From contig JASCIV010000318.1 in the NCBI GenBank assembly GCA_030374735.1, positions 1-24,656 on the forward strand: a DNA stretch of 24,656 nucleotides, written 5' to 3'. The DNA comes from Gracilaria caudata. Lineage: Eukaryota > Rhodophyta > Florideophyceae > Gracilariales > Gracilariaceae. The translations under genes and the position numbers were made by a program. How positions within the stretch are numbered: position 1 is the first letter of the stretch; every line of letters starts with the position of its first letter. A model generated the notes under the pieces. It did not search any database and had not been told where the DNA came from. It was given only the letters and a program-made list of their open reading frames with translations. This document shows positions 6,447 through 15,823 of the stretch, piece after piece.

Positions 6447-9275
6447 ATGGAAGCCTCATTGGCGCGGCCTTCCTTCTCGCTCTCAGCCGCCGCTCTCAAA
6501 TTCGGCGATCGCATGCAAGCTCCGCTTGAGCAATTTCGAAAATGCATGCAACTTGCATCCGAGTTTACATCTGCTGACAAACCTACCGCCGAGCAGAAGG
6601 AAACGCTGGATTCTCAACTCACCATAATTGACGATGTGCTTGAAGTGGTACCTACCACCGACATCCTCTATCATCATCTCCATGCAATGGCAACAGCGTC
6701 TGCCGCCATAACCTGCGTCGCTGCTGATAATCCCCCCGAACAGCTGCAACACATCACCGAAGATGCCGCTGAATCTATCAATCAGCTCAAACAAATGAGC
6801 GATGCTTCTCATTCCGAACTGGCCAATGCAGTCGAGAGCGTTCTTACTGCCGTCAAGCGATACGTGCAGAAACACTGCGAACAGTCGATTCCTGTTTCGG
6901 CTCATTCTGCCCCCTCTCCAACGGCTGTAATCGACGAAAAGCCTGCCACAGCCTCAGCCGCAGCCACAGCCGCTCCCGTTGCCGCTTCATCTTCTCGCGA
7001 TGTCAGCGCGCATACCGCGGCCCATCTTATGGACTACCGCACCAATGTGATTGAAGGTGCCGCCAAGCCATTTCTAGCCTCTGCATCAAAGCTAGGTGGT
7101 TTGGCGGAGGATCAAGCCAAGAGTGTATTTGGCGCTGTCGATGCTGTGTATGATTACCTTGTCACCGCAAGCCAAACTCCAAGCGCTCCAGACGACGACA
7201 AGAAACAGACCATGCTTCAACCTATCGTTAAATTCATGAGTGCAGCTGCAGAGAAGGGATCAGAATGTCCCAATAGCGACCCTCACTTCAATCATGCGAA
7301 GGCTGCAGAGGAGGCAGTGAACATGGTCTCTTGGATTGTCGCCACTGAGAAGCCAACCACCTTTATCACTGATGCAGATGGCTCTGCCTCGTTCTATCTA
7401 AACAAAATCCTTATGACTACCAAGAAGCAATCGGATGCCGCAGAACATAAAGCCTTTGTAGATACCCTCAAGAGCTTGTTCACTGTTTCCAAGGCCTTCG
7501 TCAAGGAGCATTATACAATGGGTTTGAGATATGGAATAGGCATTGCTGGCGTTGTTGGACAGAAGAAGGAAATCTTAAGCAACGTTGATGAAAGCACCGA
7601 TGACGACACAAATTATCTCTCTGCTTTCAAAGACCTCGTCGCGGGCCCTCTAGCAAAATTTGTAGAGGCATCCAAGGTCCTTGGTGGTGAAGTTGAAGAG
7701 CAGGCTACAGTGTTTGCTGCTGCTTGGGACGCTGAGGCTTACTTTCTTGCAAAGGCTATCTGCACACCGAAGCCAGATGACTTTCAAGACATGCTCACTC
7801 CAATTGCCACAGAGATGGGGAAAGTTGGCGCTGTTACCGAGAAGTGCGGACCGCGTGGCACATTTACAAATCATTGCAGCGCAGTAGGGGAATCGGTGGC
7901 CGTTCTTGGTTGGGTCGCTGTCGATGAGAAAGCCGTGTCCTTCGTTGGGGACTCTGCGGATGCCGGTCAGTTCTTTCTGAACAAGGTGAAAATGGGTGCG
8001 AAGAATACTGATAAACCAGAGGCGCATCGTACATGGGCTGCTGCCTTGGAGGCATTGTACAAAGACCTGAAAGCTTATGTGAAAGAATACCACACACAGA
8101 AGTTGGTTTGGAATCCCCCGAAGAGGGCAAAAGCTGCTTCTCGTGCAGCCCCTTCCTACGATGACGATGAGTCAGACTCTGCGAAAGATTACGTCACCGC
8201 GTTCAAGGAACTACTTACCGGTGCCCTTGCGCCCTTTGTAGAGGCTTCAAAGAAGATTGGCGGAGAAGTTGAAGAACAATCAAAACCGTTGGCAGCGGCA
8301 TGGGAAGCAGAGGCTGAATTCTTGGCGAAGGCCATTGGAATGCCGAAGCCGGATGACTTTCAAGACCTCCTGGCCCCCATTGCAGGGAAAATGGGTGAGG
8401 TTGCCGAAGTTACAAATCAGATAAGCCCCCGCGCTCCATTTGCAAATCATTGCAACGCCGTCAGCGAATCGATATCTGCGCTTGGCTGGGTGGCAGTTGA
8501 GGAGAAGCCTGTATCCTTCATTGGCGACATGATTGGGGCAGGTCAGTTTTATCTCAATAAGGTTAAAACCGGCGCCAAGAACACCGATGATGCCGATTCT
8601 CATCGCTCCTGGGCGACGGCCCTAGAAACGTTGTACGCGGAACTAAAAGCCTACGTCAAAGAATATCACACGCAAAAACTTGTATGGAATGTGCCCAAGG
8701 GACGCAAGTCATCGGTCTCACGTTCAACTCCTGATGATGCGACAAGTACATCTACAAGCTCAGACTACGTTGAAGACTTCAAAAAGCTTATCTCCGGGTC
8801 TGTGACTGAATTCTCTCAGTGTTCAAAGGTGATTGGCGGTGATGTTGAACGCCAAGCAAAGGTATTTACTGAAGCCTGGGAAGCAGAGGCAGAATTTCTT
8901 GCCAAAGCCGTGAAGATGCCAAAACCGGCTGACTATCAAGACATGCTGGCACCTATTGCCACCAAGATGGGAGCTGTCAACGCGATTGTTGAAGATATCA
9001 ATCCTCGTGACCCCTTAGCGAATCATTGCAATGCTGTAGGAGAGTATGTAGCGGCTCTGGGATGGGTTGCAGTGGAAGAGAAGGCCACCTCGTTTGTCGG
9101 GGATATGGCAGCGGCAGGTGAATTCTACCTTCACAAGGTCAAAATGGGTGCGAAACAAACTGAAAACCCCGAAGCCCATCGCAAATGGGCAGCTTCAATT
9201 GACCAATTGTTCAAGGATCTCAAAATATATGTGAAAGAGCATCACACACAAAGACTAACATGGAACAAGGCATGA
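6447..9275 (+). CDS. Tandem CAP-N (adenylate cyclase-associated protein N-terminal) array protein, no CARP domain
   Basis: Intronless, 942 residues, ATG start. The protein is a string of CAP helical-folded domains. The four clear units lie at about 190-362, 385-557, 575-752 and 771-942. A shortened, divergent fifth unit occupies about 24-148, joined by an Ala/Ser-rich linker. Units carry family hallmarks such as GGEVEEQ, ANHC/TNHC, ESVAVLGWVAV, EK-SF-GD, FYLNKVK and KAYVKEYHTQKLVW. In canonical CAP this domain occurs once and binds cofilin-ADP-actin; it is followed by Pro-rich, WH2 and CARP regions that recharge actin. All of these are absent here: the protein stops right after the last HTQRLTW motif. 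The last three units are most alike, suggesting recent internal duplication. A role as a multivalent cofilin/actin binder in the cytosol is inference. Confidence 0.9.
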   Translation: MEASLARPSFSLSAAALKFGDRMQAPLEQFRKCMQLASEFTSADKPTAEQKETLDSQLTIIDDVLEVVPTTDILYHHLHAMATASAAITCVAADNPPEQLQHITEDAAESINQLKQMSDASHSELANAVESVLTAVKRYVQKHCEQSIPVSAHSAPSPTAVIDEKPATASAAATAAPVAASSSRDVSAHTAAHLMDYRTNVIEGAAKPFLASASKLGGLAEDQAKSVFGAVDAVYDYLVTASQTPSAPDDDKKQTMLQPIVKFMSAAAEKGSECPNSDPHFNHAKAAEEAVNMVSWIVATEKPTTFITDADGSASFYLNKILMTTKKQSDAAEHKAFVDTLKSLFTVSKAFVKEHYTMGLRYGIGIAGVVGQKKEILSNVDESTDDDTNYLSAFKDLVAGPLAKFVEASKVLGGEVEEQATVFAAAWDAEAYFLAKAICTPKPDDFQDMLTPIATEMGKVGAVTEKCGPRGTFTNHCSAVGESVAVLGWVAVDEKAVSFVGDSADAGQFFLNKVKMGAKNTDKPEAHRTWAAALEALYKDLKAYVKEYHTQKLVWNPPKRAKAASRAAPSYDDDESDSAKDYVTAFKELLTGALAPFVEASKKIGGEVEEQSKPLAAAWEAEAEFLAKAIGMPKPDDFQDLLAPIAGKMGEVAEVTNQISPRAPFANHCNAVSESISALGWVAVEEKPVSFIGDMIGAGQFYLNKVKTGAKNTDDADSHRSWATALETLYAELKAYVKEYHTQKLVWNVPKGRKSSVSRSTPDDATSTSTSSDYVEDFKKLISGSVTEFSQCSKVIGGDVERQAKVFTEAWEAEAEFLAKAVKMPKPADYQDMLAPIATKMGAVNAIVEDINPRDPLANHCNAVGEYVAALGWVAVEEKATSFVGDMAAAGEFYLHKVKMGAKQTENPEAHRKWAASIDQLFKDLKIYVKEHHTQRLTWNKA

Positions 9276-10239
9276 TGAGCTCTAAGAGTCAACCTTATGA
9301 ACAGACAATGTTGATTTCGTTTTCCCTGCTTTGATTCCATGATCCCTAGTTAAAACTAAGGGAATGATAGGCTGTGTACGTCAAAGATCAACTGCTCCAC
9401 TTTACTTTCCAAGGTGCAGTGTTTCTAGAACAAGAAGAAGAACGAATAGTGACGTCCTAGGCATTCTACATGTAAACGGTTTCTGCTTCGACTTTCACAT
9501 AGTTTCTCTTGAAGGTGTTGTCGACCTCCGCTTTTTCTCCACATCCGACCCTGCTCGATGTAGCTTGAAAACTACCCCAAACAATCTGATGTGATTCTTT
9601 CGGGTGCAAGTCTTGTATGTTGAATACACACCACTTCTCTCTCTCTCTTGTCTACGAATACATACGCTAATTTGCTCGAATGTAAGGGTTTGCTAAAGAC
9701 ACCACTTCGACAATACTCGCGCATGCCTCTATTGCTGATATCTTCAACCTTCGCGAGGCGCATGAACTGTGTCGATACACAGCAAAAGGGCATGCCAACT
9801 ATTTGTTGTCCACCAGAGAAGCACAAGACTTGTTAGCGATGCACGTCAATAATTCGGATAGGGCAGTAATTAAGTGGAAGAGGTCGAAATCAGGCCTTCT
9901 AGTGTTTTGCCCACCCTGCTACAACTAATTCTTCGATGTTTGAGTCCCAGGGGCCAAGCTCAGCTTCTCTTATATCAGAAGTTTTAAAAGGTCTAGTACG
10001 GCGTTAAATTCGGGGAACGTTATTGTGCTCAACCTTGCATCCCCTTGGGTCTTATTTGCAGAAGAAACGACTGGTGTGTAGCTGCAGACCGGGCGTCCCT
10101 GAACAGCGTGGAGCATTATGTTTTAAGATGCCCGAATAGAACATATTTTAGAAGATTATGCTTGCCTCCTCGTGACTCACGAGTCGTGAGCGTAGAGTTG
10201 TTACTTGTTTACTTGTTGCTGATATCACCAAAAAGTGGG

Positions 10240-10345
10240 CTGAAAAGATGTTGGCCTTCCTAGTGAGAGAGCGCTTTTTCCACAAAAGTGCTCCTCAGGA
10301 AGTTGTAATTAAGCTAATGTGCTCATAAACAGAGAGAGAGAGACA
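10240..10345 (+). repeat. Dispersed repeat copy B, matching 120-242
   Basis: It aligns with 120-242 in the same orientation, sharing TAGTGAGAGAGCG, AAGTGCTC, TAAGCTA, the CATAA block and a terminal AGAGAG run. The alignment begins just before the stop codon of the zinc-knuckle-like frame and continues into the non-coding tail, so both copies may derive from one element's 3' region. Confidence 0.5.
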
Positions 10346-10359
10346 GAGAGAGAGAGAGA
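10331..10359. repeat. (GA)n microsatellite
   Basis: An AG-dinucleotide run interrupted once by AC lies within the decayed element. A shorter AG run closes copy A near 235, so the run may be ancestral to the repeat family. Confidence 0.85.
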
Positions 10360-10533
10360 TTGTGCTCATAACTCTGTGATTCTCATTTTTCCGTGCTCCT
10401 AGGGCTTCCGACAAGAACGAAGCACAAGCACATTGTGTGCCAGGGAGATGCTGAGTTGGATGTGAATTACTTTGTTTTACCAGGTATAGAGACCAAAACC
10501 TCCCAGATGGCGTTAGGCGCTACAGACCATATT

Positions 10534-10551
10534 AAAGAAGAAGAAGAAGAA
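10534..10551. repeat. (AAG)n tail-like microsatellite
   Basis: Five to six AAG units follow CATATT. The position fits a simple-repeat tail of a LINE-type insertion, but a plain microsatellite is equally possible. Confidence 0.7.
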
Positions 10552-11651
10552 CGCAGTTGTTTGGGCTCTCTGCGAATATGATATGGTGCAGTGTACGTGA
10601 AATGTATATATCCAAGATTACAGTAGTACCTACTCATGGACACTGAGTCATAATCTACAATTCGGGGGCAACGAAACCATGGATGCAATTGCTGCCTTCA
10701 AACCAAGGATTCTTTCTCGCTTTGCCTATTCGTGAGGGACAATCATTTGTTCTCAAACTTGGGAGGTGTGCTGTTTGCCATACATCTACATATCTCTATT
10801 TATACATGACGCAGCCGGGTTTTCAAGCTCTCATGAAACAGTGTGGTCCGCATGATCCTCCTGTGCAAAGCAGGATGCTTCTCGTCGAGGCTTTCAGGCG
10901 CGCTTCTTTCTTGCATTTAGACAATGCTTCCGGAAGTACAGAACAGTTGCCAATGTACATCAGGTTTCTATCCATATACTCCCTCCATCCATGAGTCACT
11001 GGCCTTATTTGAGGTACCTACACTTGAGAATATAATAGTGCATTCCCCCTCTTTCTTCTTCTGTAAACTAAGACCGCTGCTGTTCGGCGGAAGACTGAAG
11101 AACAGAAAGTTGGTACGGTGTCCCAAACTTGCGTGCTTTGGTACAAACCCCCGTACGCAGAAAAGAGAAGCACCTTCCTTTACTTTGTACTTCTGTCTCA
11201 CGTTAGGAAGAAAAGGATAGTTAAATGACTATTCTGGGGTGAAGGTCGAACATCTACCCTTCCTCAGTCTTCACTGTAGATGCATGTGCGAGGCACTCTG
11301 GTCTAGGCCACGCTTGGATTGATCCTAAAATAACTTCAAATCCCGGCCGGGTCTTTGAACGGCTCCCACAGACACACAACCTCAGGTCCAAATCTCGTCT
11401 GCATCTCGCTTCATTGCCAACTGCGATTCCATGAGGTTTACCGACCTGATGGGTAAAGCATGTCCAAACGTCAGAGAGGCAGAAGAGCACATGAGTATCC
11501 CAGTGCCAACTTGCTAAGACGTCGTCGAAAATCCAGATCAGCACTCGATAACTGAGAGGGAAAACGGTTAGAAACGACGTAAACAACGCTTGTGAGAACA
11601 TTAGGGTAGGCTCGACTACACACGCTCGTCACTCCTATTTTATACGACGAA

Positions 11652-12419
11652 ATGAGTGGAGCAAGTCGTTCAATCACCGGGACCCCTATTGCCAGGGTCT
11701 GTTTCGCTCTTCCGCTCTATCAACAACACAATTCAGCCTGGTGCGGGCAAGGCGTGTTTCACTCATTCAGATGCAACCGCGTTGTACAATTCTCAACGGC
11801 GCACGGCCAGAGTCGACGTAAGCCAGTGTACTGCGGACTGGGGATTCCTGGTTTTGTATCTTCAAGTTATTCAAACAGTCGAGACCGGTTGCCGAGCCCT
11901 GATGCAATATGCGCATGCGGAAGTGAAAAACCATACGGCAAATGTTGTCGTCGCTTCCATACCGCGCAAAGTAGTCCACCGCTTGCTGAGGACCTTCTTC
12001 GAGCAAGATATAGTGCGTACGCGTACATGTTGCCAAGCTACATCATGAAGACAACGCACAGCAGTCTGTCAGAACTTGATCGAAGGAAATGGAAGCGGGA
12101 AATACTAGAGTTTTGCCGTGACTATCAGTTTCTCGGGGGTGTTGACTTTATTGAACAACAGTCTACTGGCCCCTATACGACTAGGATTTTGTTTCGGTAC
12201 GATATACAAATCTGTGAAGCCAGTTGATCATCTTTGAACACCCGAACATTAACGCGAACGCACCTCCAATTCTGTTGTTCTGCGCACGTAAACAGGGCGA
12301 ATCTAATGGCAAGGAATTCAAGCATTTCCTTTCTCGAAATGGCAACGTTTGTAAGAGAACGCAATATATGGTACTATAAGAGTGGGAAATTGGTTGATAT
12401 TGACGACCAAGGAGTGTAG
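11652..12419 (+). CDS. YchJ/UPF0225-family SEC-C protein, two exons
   Basis: Exon 1 is 11652-12196, the intron 12197-12295 (99 bp, GTACGA...AACAG) and exon 2 12296-12419. The intron splits an Arg codon and the joined protein is 222 residues. The splice is supported by family structure: the first exon alone ends in an unrelated tail, whereas joining gives FRANLMARN...MATFVRERNIWYYKSGK, which matches the C-terminal strand pattern of YchJ proteins. A SEC-C zinc motif, CACGSEKPYGKCC (87-99), is followed by the family's LLRARYSAYAYMLPSYIMKT segment (115-134). Family members are small NTF2-like-fold proteins with a zinc-binding SEC-C end and no established biochemical role. Residues 1-80 are an extra, basic and Ser-rich leader that may target an organelle. 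Confidence 0.85.
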
Positions 12420-13154
12420 GCGCACTCTGTCTCGTTCCTCGACATGTTGGGACACAGAGTCAGGCCTGAACTGTGAAAATATGGGGTGAAGTTCCATCAT
12501 GGAACACGGTGTGCGCAGCAATGCCTTGCTTTCGGAAGATCCGTGAGAAGTCGGACTAACAACGGAGGTGCTTTCCTAGCCCAGCATCCAGCCGCTAGTT
12601 TTTGTCGTATTATAAAATGCATTTTGTATTCAAATTGCTACTGATATCTGCGACGGTACAAAGGTAGAATGCTGCCTTCAGTGAAGTTGATTCTCACCAC
12701 GTTCTTCATCAAAACTCAGCGCCTGCTCTAGGTCTTCGACTCTGACAAAAGAAGCGTTTCTCTTTGGCGTGCTTCGGTTTAAACCGAACCTATATCCCAA
12801 TTTAAGTGGCAAAAGGTTTTACAAATGGAGGGTTAACGAAAGCTGCAGTCTCTCATTTCTGCGCAGGTCATTGTCGCCTCAGTAATACCCAACGCAACCA
12901 TCAGATAGATACTGCGGACAGATACTGCGCGTGTTCCGTTTGGGAGCGATCACGAGGGCAAACTTTGGTCACGTTCGCTCGTTTCGGAGAGAATTCGCTA
13001 CAAGAAAATATAAAATTGGCGTGTTCGAACTTCGAAGTGTGGAAATACCTTCGAGTTTCCAAGCAGGGACTTGTATTCTACCTTCGTAACTTCTCTAGGA
13101 GAGGTATCCCTATGCCTTCCTAGCTTTGCGCGACTCGCTTCAAGCGCTTCACAC
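12420..13154. other. Intergenic region before the 760-residue gene
   Basis: No gene is supported. The downstream frame is open from 13071 without an ATG before 13155. An acceptor-like TTCTCTAG ends at 13098, so a small 5' exon could lie here. A frame at 12806-13123 has no recognisable domain. Confidence 0.45.
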
Positions 13155-15437
13155 ATGACTTTAAGTTTCATATCCAACAATCGCCGCGGTTCGTGTTCTG
13201 TACACAGTTATCGTGAGCCTAGCGAAAGCACCCATTTCGCGAACATCGAAGTGAAAGTCCAAACTAAAAAGCGCCCGCGTGGACATGACGCAGTGGGGTT
13301 TGTTGAGAAGACCAAATGCTACATCACAGTGTCAGTTTGGAGAATTCTAAAATCGTTCTCCTCCCACTCTGTCGCCAGGTCGTTCAGCGAAGTTTACAGC
13401 TTTCGGCATCACTTGAAGTCTTGGAATGATGCGAAGATTTTGGCTATTCACGATGTATCACAAGTTTCGAACTTCGCGCGCAGTACCTGCTTCGGGCTTG
13501 CTCTTTACGGGGGAGAAAACCGGTATGGTACAGTGATGGGGATCATCCGTGAATCGGAAACCACTTTGATGCCCATAGTTATACATGACAAAGAGCCTAT
13601 CGGCGCAATAATCCTTAGAGGTCCATCCCTACTTTGCTTATGTGCTTCTGGCGTAGTCGTTCTTGAGCGAGATGGAGTAAAATACACTCCAAAGGGCTTT
13701 GATTATGTGCATGCGAGCAATAAGATGACCTCGATATGCAATGTGGAAGACGAATCCTATGCCTTAGCCTGCTCGCCAGCTGGTGATGATGAAGCGCGCT
13801 CTGTCTTACAAATCTCTTCAATTCATTGGAAGGGCAACACAGACACGCTCTTCACTGTAGAGGATAAGTTTGAATCTTGTCCAACATTGCGTGCTGCATC
13901 TCTAAGTCGTCGGCAGTTATTCTTTTCAACATCTGATGGAGTTATGCATGCAGTAGATATGGTTTCGCGAACCAACAACTGGCGAACTCGGATGCACACA
14001 GACGTTGTGAAAAACCTTCACAGTGCAAAGCTACACGATGGTCTACTCATTTTATCGACTCATAATGAAGCTGAAGACTTCTATGCCGTTCATGTTTCAA
14101 ACCCTGCAGATTCTTCCCACAGTGTGGGCGATATCAGAAAGCTGTTCACCACTCGATGTAGTCAGCAGAGAGGAGCCAACCACATTCATTTTTACGTAAC
14201 ATGGCAGAGTTTTTTGCTGAAGGTCAATTGTCAGGAGGGAACTTGTTGTGATGAAGAACAGTCCTGCGGAAACCCCGACTCCGACGCTGGTTCAGGAAAC
14301 CCTTCCCTGTTTCAAATCGAAAGCCATCTGGGAAGAAGACTTGAAAGCGGTCTAGACCAGTTCCTGCAGGACAAAGAGCGAATCGATGACAAGCTGAAGA
14401 TGGTGGAGAACGTTCGTGCTTTGCTCGCAGAGGAACTTGAACATTCAGATATGAGAAGCTTTGCCCCAGTATTTGAGCGCAAAATCACCTGCTTTGCTTC
14501 TCTCCCGAATCGAAATGCTCAAACTGTCCAACATGGACAAACGCCAGAAGAATATGTACATTCACAGGAACATGCTGAGTCACCCACTGTCAACAACGAC
14601 CAATTTAATCATCGAATCGACACTTTCAAGCTTATTGACAGCTGTTGTCGACTTGACCGACTTCGATCCTGCGTGACCATTGAAACCCAACTAGCTGTCA
14701 ACGATCTACCATGTGAAGGAGATGAGGGAAGCACAAAAGAAGTCCGCGCAAAACTGAGATTGCATAGCAATGACCGAATACCTGCAGTTTGGAGCTGCAA
14801 CGAAGTCTGTTTGAGTGAAAAAACAGGCTGCTACAACCTTTGGGCCACTTCTCCGCTAGAGGTATTTACAAATAGTTCTAATCTACCTAATCTCACGTTC
14901 ACGGCAACAATTGACCTATCCGATGGCCGCTCGCACCCAGTTGGACTCTTTACGCTGGCTAGCGTGATGTGTTCACACGAGAACGCTGCGAGCCCCATCG
15001 AAAACGACTTTCGTAGTGAATTCTCGAACTCACAGTTGTACATATCGGCTTTTGGGGGAAGTAGTGATCAGATGAAAGACCTGTTGACCGAAGAAGACAT
15101 TGTGCGCAACGTCAAATTCGTAGTCCGAGAGAACATGACACGATTAACTATAAACCCTGCTTCACAGAGTGAGTCTTCAACTCTACTTGCAACATTGACA
15201 ATGAGAGCCGGTGACAACATCAGATTTCAAAGTACACCCGAACCGAGTAAACGTTCTTTGTTCGATGTGGATACAGGCCTCACTCTGCTTGAAGCAGAGA
15301 AGAAGATGATGCAGGATATCAGCAGCCAGAAGAACGTATTTGGATCCACAGATGAAGAAATCATGAGTGTCATCGAGAAGCAGATAGATGTTGACGAAGC
15401 ATTCGGCCTAATTGAAGAACAGCAACTATGGCTATAA
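13155..15437 (+). CDS. Unrecognised 760-residue protein: propeller-like region, coiled coil, strand-rich C-terminus
   Basis: Single open frame, 760 residues from the first ATG at 13155; a further 5' exon is possible. About residues 60-370 contain repeated short strand pairs typical of a beta-propeller (RGPSLLCLCASGVVVLERDG, RQLFFSTSDGVMHAVDMVSR, HDGLLILSTHNE), but without WD signatures. A helical segment at roughly 405-440 (DQFLQDKERIDDKL, VENVRALLAEELEH) is a likely coiled coil. It is followed by a strand-rich region and an acidic helical tail. Propeller, coiled coil, then beta-rich tail is the layout of FANCB and FAAP100, and also of BBS-type subunits. I cannot assign it by sequence alone. 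The length and uninterrupted frame make it a real gene. Confidence 0.7.
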   Translation: MTLSFISNNRRGSCSVHSYREPSESTHFANIEVKVQTKKRPRGHDAVGFVEKTKCYITVSVWRILKSFSSHSVARSFSEVYSFRHHLKSWNDAKILAIHDVSQVSNFARSTCFGLALYGGENRYGTVMGIIRESETTLMPIVIHDKEPIGAIILRGPSLLCLCASGVVVLERDGVKYTPKGFDYVHASNKMTSICNVEDESYALACSPAGDDEARSVLQISSIHWKGNTDTLFTVEDKFESCPTLRAASLSRRQLFFSTSDGVMHAVDMVSRTNNWRTRMHTDVVKNLHSAKLHDGLLILSTHNEAEDFYAVHVSNPADSSHSVGDIRKLFTTRCSQQRGANHIHFYVTWQSFLLKVNCQEGTCCDEEQSCGNPDSDAGSGNPSLFQIESHLGRRLESGLDQFLQDKERIDDKLKMVENVRALLAEELEHSDMRSFAPVFERKITCFASLPNRNAQTVQHGQTPEEYVHSQEHAESPTVNNDQFNHRIDTFKLIDSCCRLDRLRSCVTIETQLAVNDLPCEGDEGSTKEVRAKLRLHSNDRIPAVWSCNEVCLSEKTGCYNLWATSPLEVFTNSSNLPNLTFTATIDLSDGRSHPVGLFTLASVMCSHENAASPIENDFRSEFSNSQLYISAFGGSSDQMKDLLTEEDIVRNVKFVVRENMTRLTINPASQSESSTLLATLTMRAGDNIRFQSTPEPSKRSLFDVDTGLTLLEAEKKMMQDISSQKNVFGSTDEEIMSVIEKQIDVDEAFGLIEEQQLWL

Positions 15438-15823
15438 ACGCTCGCCATTGTAACCTTCATGAACCACCACCTGAGTAACAAGGATCGGTGGTGATTGCAC
15501 CACATGTGCAAAATCTGAAGTATACGGCCTTGCCGAAGCCTCACAGTCTGTACCTAAACCCCTGTTCTGACTAGTAGCTCCTCTGTCTTCGTTCTCACCA
15601 ATCCGTTTCTGGATATGAAAGCATGTCCCAAAAGGAATGCATGAAGACAACTGAGCTGTGGAATGCTACCGGTGGCTGATGCGTGCACGCTTGAAAGGTG
15701 GTGGTGCCGATGTCAGCAAAGGAGCAATCGAAGGCGGTATAAATCTAGTCACTGGTTTTTGGCCTATATCCAATCACGACACAATGACACCAGCAAAGAT
15801 ATGGTAAGAATCATCATCATCAT
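15438..15823. other. Intergenic region between convergent genes
   Basis: This separates the convergent ends of the 760-residue gene and the CDK8-like gene. It contains a TATAAAT sequence near 15738 and a short ATC run at 15811-15823 that abuts the CDK stop codon. No gene was found. Confidence 0.6.

Larger units (their letters stand above)
10045..10551 (+). mobile_element. Possible decayed non-LTR retrotransposon 3' end
   Basis: A frame ending at the TAG at 10261-10263 has spaced Cys and His residues in the order C-R-R-N-D-W-C, then VEHYVLRCP and a following FRR. This resembles the zinc-knuckle tail found after reverse transcriptase in many LINE-type elements (C...C...EH....C). It is followed by a non-coding stretch containing repeat copy B and a GA run, ending in ATTAAAGAAGAAGAAGAAG at 10531-10549. 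A simple-repeat tail is typical of LINE 3' ends. No reverse transcriptase core is present, so the copy would be 5'-truncated. The identification rests on short motifs. Confidence 0.3.
9276..11651. other. Long gene-poor region with repeat and retroelement-like debris
   Basis: No intact gene is supported in about 2.4 kb. Contents include a short CT run near 9641, the retroelement-like segment and repeat copy B (10045-10551), a GA run (10331-10359) and an AAG run (10534-10551). Short frames at 10683-10994 and on the minus strand at 11254-11601 have no recognisable domain. Confidence 0.5.

Noticed and set aside
7650..8603. Minus-strand frames inside the CAP-N array that look alike
   Set aside because: Their similarity follows from the repeated coding units on the plus strand; they lack independent features.
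11337..11362. TTCAAATCCCGGCCGGGTC, resembling a tRNA T-arm or SINE B box
   Set aside because: No matching A box, acceptor stem or cloverleaf could be formed on either strand.
15730..15745. GGTATAAATC as a TATA box
   Set aside because: It lies between convergent gene ends with no gene downstream on that strand.
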